This document shows, piece after piece, positions 1 through 8,950 of a DNA stretch of 64,000 bases. This DNA is from Marsupella aquatica (Eukaryota; Marchantiophyta), in NCBI GenBank assembly GCA_973895155.1, contig OZ316894.1, forward strand, positions 19,902,001-19,966,000. Direction: 5' to 3'. The notes under the pieces are model-generated. The model was not told where the DNA came from. It ran no database searches and worked only from the letters and a program-made list of their open reading frames with translations. How positions within the stretch are numbered: position 1 is the first letter of the stretch; every line of letters starts with the position of its first letter. Made by a program: the position numbers and the translations under genes.

Positions 1-184
1 GCTGACCTTTAAAACAACTTCTGCTCGCAGATCCCCAGAAGCAGCACGCTAATATTGTGGAGAGTCATTTGACTGGACGAGCTGATTTATGTGGAGAGTC
101 ATTTGAGTAACATTTCGACTAAGTTCTACGGAGAGATCAGATGTTGAAACACGCTGACTTCCCCGGTAGCAAGAACAACGGAAC
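1..184. other. window edge, no gene seen
   Basis: No convincing coding sequence is visible. A short direct repeat (GTGGAGAGTCATTTGA) occurs twice within the first 110 bases. This lies just outside the left copy of the duplicated segment. Confidence 0.5.
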
Positions 185-1727
185 AGGTATCCAAAATTGT
201 TTAGGATATTGCCTTCGGTTCTCAGTCCTGTTTATTTCAAGTAAATTGTTCATCAGAAAGTAAACTGCTTTGGTTGCACGACTGTCTGCCTTTTGAGTCT
301 AAACATGTTCTGGAGGTTCATTCCGTAGTAGTCCTTTTACTCTTAGATGAGTGGGGTTCAAACGCACAAGCTTGCCCACCAGGGTCGAGATACAAAATTG
401 TAATGAATGTGTTTGATGTGAACCAATTTGCAGTAGCACTAAAAATTGCCCACATTTGTTTCTGTTACCGAAACATCAGGATCTACGTATCAAGTTCAAA
501 CAGAAAATGAGAGTTGCAAAAACAGAAGCCACCTTCGCTTCACGCTTTGATCAATTGCACTGAAACTACTGGTTTGCAAACCTAAACACTATCACACAAT
601 GACTACTCAAAAACCTTGGACGACTTTCTTCAGAACGCACATCGTGAAACGCCTTTTCAAAGAAAATAAAATACCCAAAAATTCAGATTTGCTACAAGGA
701 TTCTCATTTGCAAACACAAAGTACTGTAGTTTGCCAGTCTTCCTGAAACACTCAAAATGCTCGTTTTCAACCCATCATATCACTCAATTACTCCGTCATG
801 TTCCTAATCTAGAAATTAGTACTGCGATTAATAATTCAGCAACTCTTGCCTGGCGTGTTCCTAATCTAAAAATTAGTACTGCGATTAATAATTTCAGCAA
901 CTCTTACCTGGAGGAAAATTGAAGTTCAAATGAGGAAAAATCAAATGACATAGATCGGTTTCGAGATCGGTGATACCTCAAAACTGATATCCCGAATGGC
1001 TTCCAATGAGATCCAGACCTCGTAATATTCGAAGTGCCCAAACGCAACTCATATCATCAATCCCACTTGGAGACGGATTTGGAAGTTTTGGAAACTGGAA
1101 TGCCAGAAACAGAAAGCTTTACGCCAACAATCGCGCCACATGAAACAATGGGATTAAGTGCTTCGCTAAAGTCATCTAGCTCTTGTTTGCCCCAACTGGA
1201 TCTACATCTCAATGACTCAATTTTCAGGAGCAAAGTAATAGTTGGGATTGGAAATTCAAGTGGGGTTGCAAAGACGGATGGGAGTGAAAATGCGAAGACC
1301 CCTGCAAATGTCATGAAAAATCGATCCAAACAAAGTGAGTTGCGGAAATTTCAGTTGAGAGACAGGGCAAAAAGAAGTTGTTGACGGAGATGAACTATGA
1401 TTTATTGCCCCGTGCCAATCTATTCGGATAACTCAGGACAGAGAATTAACTATTCAAACGGAAGTCTAGCCTTCTGGATGATAAACAAATGGAAGTTCCA
1501 AAGGGTGCCCCGGATTGTCTAAAGCTGCTCTAACATTTAATGCATAGAGTGCAAAATCCCCGCAAACATGCAATCCCCAATTTACTTTTGTTAGGACCCG
1601 TCTCCAACACATAGCCCAAATCAACTACCACCCCCCCGAAACACACTCAAAGGTCACTGATGAATACGGCAAAAGGCAAAACGTTCGCACAAGAGCATTA
1701 TAAGAACAATTCTCATCAAAAATCAGT
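185..1727. repeat. left copy of a ~1.5 kb duplicated segment
   Basis: This stretch aligns by eye, in the same orientation, with about 11950-13415. Shared anchors run in the same order: a cggtt/aagtaaat block near 220 and 11987, the GTGTTTGATGTGAAC block at about 410 and 12190, the ATTAATAATTT block near 880 and 12605, and CAAAAACACACTCAAAGGTC-like sequence near 1637 and 13303. The copies are clearly diverged, with many substitutions and small indels, so the duplication is old. Weak frames inside it do not line up between the copies, so I see no conserved protein. The left copy contains an extra 57-bp tandem duplication at 799-912. Confidence 0.75.
799..912. repeat. 57-bp tandem duplication
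   Basis: Two adjacent copies start with TGTTCCTAATCTA at 799 and 856 and differ at only a few positions. The right-hand copy of the large duplicated segment (near 12570-12625) has only one such unit, so this tandem arose after the large duplication. Confidence 0.8.
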
Positions 1728-3167
1728 TTACTAAGCGAAAACTTAAAGTATCACACTTTCTGATAGAACGCGTCATCGATAAAAGGGAAGGGATAAATAA
1801 AAACAAATATTGAACGCTGTGAGGTTCCCTAATGGTCAATCAGCTGAATTCCTTCTCCCTGATAGTCACCAATTTGACACTACGCTGGGCTAGATCGTAC
1901 GCAATTGTTTTTGTCGTAATTCACAATCACAGCACATGCAGTCAGAAATTGAGAGAGCTTGGACATCCACCACGTAGACCTTGCAAAAACCCAGTCCAGT
2001 TAAGAATGCAGAGAGCATTTGAGGTATTCACAGCAAAAATCTAACCAGAGCTGAGATTTTTTCAGTAGCAAACTGGATCCAGTAGCCAAGTACTCCAGCC
2101 TCACCGTACCTGGGCTTCCCTAGCGATTCAACTGACATACTCAATTCCAAATGCCGGAATGCACTTGTTAGAGAATTCCCGAAAAGCATCCACAATTCTA
2201 ACACCTGCAGCACTAATCAGGAGAACCATCGATCGAGTGAAACCCTACACGGTTATTCACCAGATGTCAACATTTAGAGCAACCATCGAGCAAGCATACA
2301 GCAAAGCACACAATGGTGCTGACCATTCTTGAGAATACTAACAGAGCTCGATGCAACAAAAATAGAGCTGGAAACAGCAGGCAGCATTCAAAACTGCCAA
2401 CTAGATTTGCCAGTTTTCCTAAACTCTAGATTGTGCGAATCAAGAAATTGCTCGGCAAAGTGTTCAAGAGCAAGAATCGCAGAATTGCGTGTTGCATTGA
2501 ATAAAATTTAACCGTTGCTCACAGTTAATGTTCAAGGGGGACCGAGATCCAACTCCAGGTACATTTCTTGAGCTACATTTCTGGACTCAATCCAGCTACT
2601 AAACTGGCACCTATGACAGAACAATGTCTTGTTGTATAGATATTTCTTGAACACAACAACAAGGCCACCGCACCAACGACTGTACTGTACGATGCGCAAA
2701 CAATTTGGCTAGTGTAATCATAATATTAAAATTAACAAACGAGGGTACCTTTTCACCCTGCTTTGCCCGGATTAGCATTTATATGTCGAAATGGAATAAA
2801 TTAGAATTAAACCTTAAACCATGCCAGAGGATCAAGGTTGCTTCGTGCCGTAAGTAACCATTTTTTTTTGTTTGGTTTTTTTTTGGTCCCGGCTTTGGTT
2901 CGTGCCATAAGTAACTTAAAAACCCATTATAAATACGCTCTTGCATTGCACATGAATTCCAGACAATTCGATCTTCCAACTCAGGCGTACAAACATCTTT
3001 GACAACATCCGTGAAAGGTCTGACCTACATCTATTACATCTATGGTCTTAAGAGTCCAAGCTTTTCAGTCGGAGACAAGTATCTCCAATGGCTCAAGCTG
3101 GCTGTCCATCACACAACTGATGCAAAAGTCGCGCCATTGAAATATCTATCCAACACTATTTCCACAG
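1728..3167. other. intergenic stretch, no gene recognised
   Basis: No frame shows a recognisable domain. It contains the first copy of an exact 60-bp direct repeat (2586-2645) and a T-rich run near 2863-2885. It is probably the 3' flank of the minus-strand TPR fragment plus spacer. Confidence 0.5.
2586..2645. repeat. exact 60-bp direct repeat, copy 1
   Basis: Sixty bases beginning CTCAATCCAGCTACTAAACT are identical to 3916-3975, 1330 bp away in the same orientation. The two copies flank the TPR-encoding exon fragment at 3168-3551. Confidence 0.9.
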
Positions 3168-3551
3168 TTACAGTTTGTAGCCCAAGTACTCTACACGGGT
3201 TCCTCCCAGGTAGCCATCTGAATCATCCCTTAAGGATTCGATTGATAGAGCCCATTCTGCATCTGCGCAAGCTCCTTCCGTGTCATTTAACAAGAATTTG
3301 ACATAACCACGGTGCTTCAGCACTTCATAGTCATTGGTGTCTAGGTTGAAAGCTTCGTCCAAATCTGCCAGGGCACCCCTTAGATCACCCATTATGTGCT
3401 TCAAGACGCCCCTCTCCTGCAAGATAAACGGACGCGGGGCAACCGTCATGTTGAATGCGTCGTTGGCATCGTCCAGTGCCCCTTGAAAGTCTCCAAGTTC
3501 TGCCTTGACAAAAATTCTCGAGCTGCCATCACAAATAGCACACTGAGTATG
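3168..3551 (-). pseudogene. orphan TPR-repeat terminal exon or gene fragment
   Basis: On the minus strand an open frame follows a good acceptor (CTATTTGCAG, boundary 3552/3551) and runs to a stop at 3168. It reads about 127 residues with two to three TPR helix pairs, for example GDFQGALDDANDAF, GDLRGALADLDEAFNLD and NDTEGACADAEWALSIE, then a short non-TPR tail. TPRs are protein-binding helical repeats, and some bryophyte NB-ARC proteins are known with TPR C-termini. No ATG or upstream TPR exon could be joined to it within the window. It lies about 0.9 kb downstream of the NB-ARC-ARM gene on the same strand, so it could be that gene's alternative 3' exon, the remnant of a neighbouring NB-ARC-TPR gene, or a fragment. 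Intact function is not supported. Confidence 0.5.
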
Positions 3552-4259
3552 CTGCAAATAGATCAAACGAGTTGGATCTAAACCAGTTCCCCTATTCTTT
3601 GCAACTTTGGCTACCGCCACATTTCAAGAATAGCTATGTTATTGATCCAATGCAGTGCGAAATGCGACTAGGATTGGATGTCTCAAAATGTACCGTACAT
3701 TTGTTGCATTTCTAATGATAAGATCCTTTCTATCTGGCTAGAAAGTTGGAATTTTCCTGTGCCTTGGAATGTATTATGGAACCTCCAGTCATTCTAGTAG
3801 CTGAGAAACTGCTAAGCGACCAACATCAAAACTCAAACGAGGAAAAATGAAAAGAGAAATATCTGGAATCCAGTCATCATCATCACAGATTAGTCCCTAT
3901 CCGTCGACTGAGCTTCTCAATCCAGCTACTAAACTGGCACCTATGACAGAACAATGTCTTGTTGTATAGATATTTAGCTTTTCCCAAGCACGTCAAATTC
4001 AATCTTGCATTGGCGTTTGTACATCCATTGCCCTTAGCTTCACTAGTCCCTAAGACTTATTTTCTTTTGACACTGTCCACGTCGTTGGATTGATCAACTT
4101 CTTTGCTTTCTTCTGAATATGGACATTTATATTTACACAATAAAGAGTTGCATCGGATCAATAGAAGAGATAAATTCACATACCTTAATGTATAGGCATG
4201 AAGTTGCCTTGACAACAAGCCTACTCGCTTAGCTAGTGTGGGGTCTATCTTAAACTTAC
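3552..4259. other. spacer between TPR fragment and ARM gene
   Basis: It contains the second copy of the 60-bp direct repeat (3916-3975). On the minus strand, an acceptor-like TCCATATTCAG near 4117 is followed by a short open stretch ending in EESKEVDQSNDVDSVKRK and a stop at 4057. This could be a small terminal exon of the ARM gene, but the phase does not join cleanly to the donor at 4260/4259. Confidence 0.4.
3916..3975. repeat. exact 60-bp direct repeat, copy 2
   Basis: Identical over 60 bases to 2586-2645. The flanking bases differ on both sides, so the shared block has sharp edges. Confidence 0.9.
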
Positions 4260-4469
4260 AACGCTTCCACTGCTGCATATAGAGTATCCGGAAGCACGTC
4301 ATCTCCCACCGAGCTTGTAAGCCCCTCCAAAACACCTTCCGTTCTTTTGCGGATCACTTTTGCCTCTGAAGCTTGAGCTAAATTTGATGCCATTCTTGCT
4401 GCCACTCTTTCCAAATCAAGGTTGTCATTTTGTGACAAGCAATTCACCAGACCAACCAGAAAACCCTTC
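4260..4469 (-). pseudogene. out-of-frame tenth ARM repeat and C-terminal exon remainder
   Basis: Immediately after the stop of the NB-ARC-ARM frame, the minus strand continues with ARM-type coding in another frame: LVGLVNCLSQNDNLDLERVA, then ARMASNLAQASEAKVI, then a non-repeat tail ending near LYAAVEAL. A strong donor (TT|GTAAGT) follows at 4260/4259. The exon therefore extended to 4260, and the receptor is out of frame from about 4479 onward. Compared with sibling repeat units, four extra bases lie at the junction. If these are a sequencing or assembly error, or are removed by a small splice event, the protein would gain another ARM unit and a tail. Confidence 0.6.
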
Positions 4470-7400
4470 TCATTGGGGACTCACTCTCAACTTCAGAGTA
4501 TTATCAGTTGAATCGGCAAGATATGCCAACACCTGTGCTGCTTGTTGTAGTAAACCATTGTGGTCCTTCTGTGAAAAGCAATTCACGAGGCCAACCAGAG
4601 CCCCCTCGGCATTTGCGATTGTAAACTGCACAGCATTATCCGTCGAAGCGGCAAGATTTGCCAACGCCCGTGATGCTACTTCTTGTAAACCATGGTGGTC
4701 ATTCTGTGACAAGCAATTTACTAGGCCAACCAGAGCCCCCTCCGCATTGGCGATGCTCAACTCCACACCATTATCCGTCGAAGTTGCAAGATTTGCCAAC
4801 GCAAGTGCTACATTTTCTTGTAAACCACGGTGGTCATTCTGTGACAAGCAATTCACGAGGCCAACTAGAGCCCCCTCCGCATTTGCGATTCTCAACTTCG
4901 GAGCATTATCCGTCGACGAGGCAAGATTTGCCAACGCCCGTGCTGCTACTTCTTGTAAACCATAGTGGTCATTCTGGGACAAGCAATTTACAAGGCCAAC
5001 CAGAGCCCCCTCCACATTGGCGACTCTCAACATCAGAGTATTATCCATTGTACAGGCAAGATTTGCCAATGCCCGTGCTGCTTCTTCTTGTAAACCATGG
5101 TGGTCATTGTGTGTCAAGCAATTCACGAGGCCAACCAGAGCCCCCTCCGCATTGGCGATGCTCAACTCCACACCATTATCCGTCGAAGTTGCAAGATTTG
5201 CCAACGCCCCTGCTGCTGCTTCTTGTAAACCACGGTGGTCATTCTGTGACAAGCAATTCACCAGGCCAACCAGAGCCCCCTCCGCATTGGCAATGCTCAA
5301 CTGCACAACATTATCCGTCGAAGCTGCAAGATTTGCCAACGCCGGTGCTACATTTTTTTGTAAACCACGGTGGTCATTCTGTGACAAGCAATTCACGAGT
5401 CCAACCAGAGCCCCCTCCGCATTTGCGATTCTCAACTTCGGAGCATTATCCGTCGACGAGGCAAGATTTGCCAACGCCCGTGCTGCTACTTCTTGTAAAC
5501 CATAGTGGTCATTCTGGGACAAACAATTTACCAGCCCAACCAGAGCCCCCTCCACATTGGTGATGCTCAACTTCAGAGCACTATTTGACGAAGCTGCAAG
5601 GTTAGCCAACGCCCCTGCTGCTACTTCTTGTAAATCACGGTGTCCATTCTGTGACAAGCAATTCACGAGGCCAACCAGAGCCCCTTTCTCATTGGCGAGC
5701 CTGAACTTTAGAGCATCATCGCGCGCAGATGCAAGATTTGCCAAAGCGTGTGCCGCATTTCTTTGTAGGGTAGGCTTGGATTGCTGACACAAGCATTTCA
5801 CAAGACTGGCGAGTAGGCCCTCTTTGTTGACAACTACTCGTTGAATCTGAATTTCTTTCGAAAATGCTAAGCCACTCAATGCTTTAGCCGCATTTTCTGC
5901 AAATGCATCCGACTCCCAATCGGTGAGGGTGAGTGAGTGTTGTAGCACGTCCACAACACCCGAAGTATTTCCAACTAGGATTGCTGAGTTGTCATATGAA
6001 GCCTTCCAACAAACACGACACAATGTTTTGGAGGCCGCCTCTTGGACACTACTCTGGAAACCCTCCTTCAAATTCAAAAGGTCAACTACAGTCTGCAAAA
6101 AGGTGATTGTATGTTCGTTGAGCAAAGGCGTATCTTCTATGGAAGAAATGTGCAAAATAACCGCGAGAGTGGCCAACTGTACGGAAGGACAAGCACCCAA
6201 CTTCAGCAGGTAAGTGATGTTGTCGTTATCTAGCCGGCGGTTGCATATGAAGTTGAGAAGGACCTGTAATAAAAGAAAGGGAGTCACAATGCCGAGTATT
6301 TAAATTCAATGACAATTGTAGATCAGAACTGTCAGATGACTGTTTTCTTTTGAAAATTATTCCCTCAAAGAGAAAGAAGGCAGAAAACGTATCGAAAGGC
6401 CAGCTTTCCGACTGCTCTAAAAATCATGCTTCTATTATAAGACTCTCTCACAGTTTCGTATATAAAATGTAGCATGCACGTCTGGCTATTTAACAATAAT
6501 TGTATACACCAAACGTCCACATTCTACTAAGGAAATCAAACGCCTGAATTTCATTGAAAAAGTCGAATTTGTATCTTTTCCACATAATGGTCATATTGAT
6601 TTTCGCAAGAGTTACCTACTTCGTACGAAGAATAGCTGAAGAATATGTATGAAGTCTGACTCAATCTGTCACGCACTTGGTTCCATTATGAACATGTGAA
6701 CTGCTAGATTCTGTGAGAGGAAGTACTAGAGTTATTGAGATGATTCTCGTCAATCAGAAATGTTCCAGTCGACTTCAAGAGAACTAGTCGATTTATATTA
6801 ATATTATACTATAGAGAGAGTAACATGTAGAGGGAAGCACTTCTTCATGGACGGCAGGAGAAATACCTTTCTGACACGGCACTTGTCCAGTTCCGTCCAT
6901 TGCTCCTCCTCTTCAGGCTTGTCCAGGAGCCATATCAATGGCTCGATAGCTTTCCTCCTTAGATCCTTCATGGTGTCATCAGAATCTACAAGGTTGGCTA
7001 TTTCGGAAGCCTTTGCCATGGCCCGACTCACAACTGGATCTGTGTGACAGCCATCAAAGTATAGAGCGCAAAGAGTGATTCTCACTCTCATCTCGTCATC
7101 CACTATTTCTATTTCATTACCTACTAATTCCGATTCAGGAGCCTGCAACCTGCATCTGATGCTTGATGTGATGCTTGACTCAGGTGAAAAACTATCATCA
7201 CCAAACAATGCCCCAATCACATCCCTGACTTCCTGTTTGCCCACGACATGCCGTTCCATATAAAGTTTCACCAGAGACTGTAGGGACCACGCCGGAGAGT
7301 CCTCCTCGTTTTCTTCCTTGCCCACATTCATCTTGGATGCCAATGTATCAGCTTTACGCTTCAATAGTTCTCTCATCCATAATTCATCTGTTGACCTTGT

Positions 7401-8950
7401 GAATGAAGAGCTTGACATGTTCATACCAGCACAAAAAAGTCGAAGGACCTCTTCGGGAACAGATTCTGCTTTACATGCATACATCAAGAAGAGTATCCGT
7501 TTGGCATCCCTGGTTTCCAGAGATTCTAGACAAAGCGTCATAGCCCCCCACAAGCTTCTAGGTGTAGCACTCTCATCGTCTAACACGATAGTCGTAGCTT
7601 TAGAGTCTAGTAACTCAGATAATTCCTTCCAAGCATCTCGCCAAGCCCTTTTATTCTTCTTATCTGCCTTGTAGGAAAAGGTACTGGCCAAACAGGCCAA
7701 AGCTAAAGGATTTCCATCAGTTGCTTGGATCATCTTATCTGCATAATCCTGCATTGAGACAATTTAAGAAGAAACACCAATTCTTGGAGCTGTTAGTAGC
7801 TAAGGAGGCAACTTAGAGAGCAATTACTTTACAAATATGCTACTACAATATAAGATTTGCTTTGAGGGCAACGCACCTGTATGTTCTCCGGAAATTTGTT
7901 ACTCTCCAGCCCCACAAGGGAGGCAAGGATGTTTCTCGCTTCCTCTTTGGACGCTTCGTCCATCGTAATAAGCACAGAGGCATCTTTAAAGTCTTCACAT
8001 AAATTAGACCTCTGGGAAGTGATGAGAATCTTATCATCTTTGCCGTTTCTGGCAGCCTTCCACATTTCATACACAAACTGCTTATCGGAAACGCCATCTA
8101 GGATCATCAAAATCTTCTGGCCAGTAAAAACATTATGGAGAGCGTTGGCGATTCTAGATTTTGAGCCAATATTCTCCCCAGATTTTGACATGTTTTCCTC
8201 GGCTAAACTAGCGGGAGAAAGGTGCTCCAAGATTTCATACTGCTTGGTGGCAAGATTAGATATGGAACTATTGCCACACGACACAAAAATTACATGATCA
8301 AACACGTTGCTTTTTTCTCCAAATTGCCCATAGCGCTCACAGATATATCTGGCTAGGGTGGACTTGCCTTTACCTACGCCCCCATGCAATAATATCATGC
8401 GAGCCCCGCTCTGAGAATCTTCAATTGCCTTAATGACGGCAGACTGTGATTTTTCTATCGGAACGTACTTGTTGTCGTTATTGTGGATAACTGTAGCCAT
8501 GGCTCTATTCCTGCCTGCTTCTCGCATGAGACCATAGAATTCCACTTCCTCCTTGACGATTTTTGGGATGCTCTCAAGTTCTTGGATCACCATCTGAAAT
8601 GTCTTTTCTAACCTTTCTGGGAAAAGTGTCAAGTTCACTTTCGCATAAATGCACCAGAATTGGGAACAGCACTGGTTGCCAGACACGTTTCTCTCCAACT
8701 TGTTTAATCTTGCTTCCGCCTTCTTCAACGCCAATTCGGCTTCCTCTAGTGTCTTCATCATTGTGCTCTCCACAGGTTGCTGGTGGACGCGGACTTGCTC
8801 CACATAGAAAACAAGTCTTGAGCTCAGTATCGCCGCTTTGCTTTGATACTCGGCTGACGCAGTGAACCAGTCTTCTTTGACATCCTGAATCTTTGACACA
8901 ATGGTAAGAATTGAACCGCATATAGCAACGACTTTGTTCAGCGCGTCCAT
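4470..8950 (-). CDS. NB-ARC immune-receptor-type protein, MLKL/HeLo-like N-terminus and ARM repeats
   Basis: Three exons on the minus strand join in phase: 8950-7877, 7748-6867 and 6263-4470. Junctions are CAG|GTGCGT with ATGCAG|GAT, and AAAG|GTATTT with TTACAG|GTC. The product is 1249 residues. Residues 1-150 are helical, with a layout like the MLKL four-helix (HeLo-type) domain. NB-ARC motifs follow: P-loop GGVGKGKST (190-198), kinase-2 LMILDGVSD (281-289), RNBS-B KILITSQRS (307-315) and GNPLALA (370-376). No canonical MHD is evident; LVKLYMERHVV may be its counterpart. Exon 3 encodes degenerate armadillo helices and then nine near-identical 45-residue ARM units. NB-ARC proteins are nucleotide-driven switches that usually sense pathogens in the cytoplasm; ARM repeats here replace the usual LRRs as the probable ligand-binding part. 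The start is the first ATG in frame. The stop arises from a 4-nt step in the last unit, so the C-terminus may be truncated. Confidence 0.85.
4479..4484 (-). promoter_or_regulatory. consensus 5' splice-site hexamer inside the last ARM repeat
   Basis: Minus strand reads GTGAGT at 4484-4479, exactly where the repeat frame breaks. Sibling repeats have GTCGCCAAT-type codons here. It could be a used donor giving an alternative C-terminus, or a chance product of the small insertion. Confidence 0.4.
4486..5830 (-). repeat. 135-bp coding tandem array (ARM units)
   Basis: Nine full units of 135 bp (45 codons) and one more diverged unit upstream encode the ARM repeats, with core ALVGLVNCLSQNDHxGLQE. 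Identity is patchy at unit multiples: 4861-4980 and 5401-5520 differ at one of 120 bases (offset 540, four units), while 4741-4800 and 5146-5205 are identical over 60 bases (offset 405, three units). This is the pattern left by unequal exchange or gene conversion inside the array. Confidence 0.9.

Noticed and set aside
4658-5563. Long plus-strand open frames through the ARM array (also 4360-4965 and 5017-5505)
   Set aside because: They are antisense shadows of the 135-bp coding repeat; the periodicity keeps other frames open.
7318-8865. Plus-strand open frames opposite the NB-ARC exons
   Set aside because: Antisense of well-supported exons with motifs in the correct order on the minus strand.
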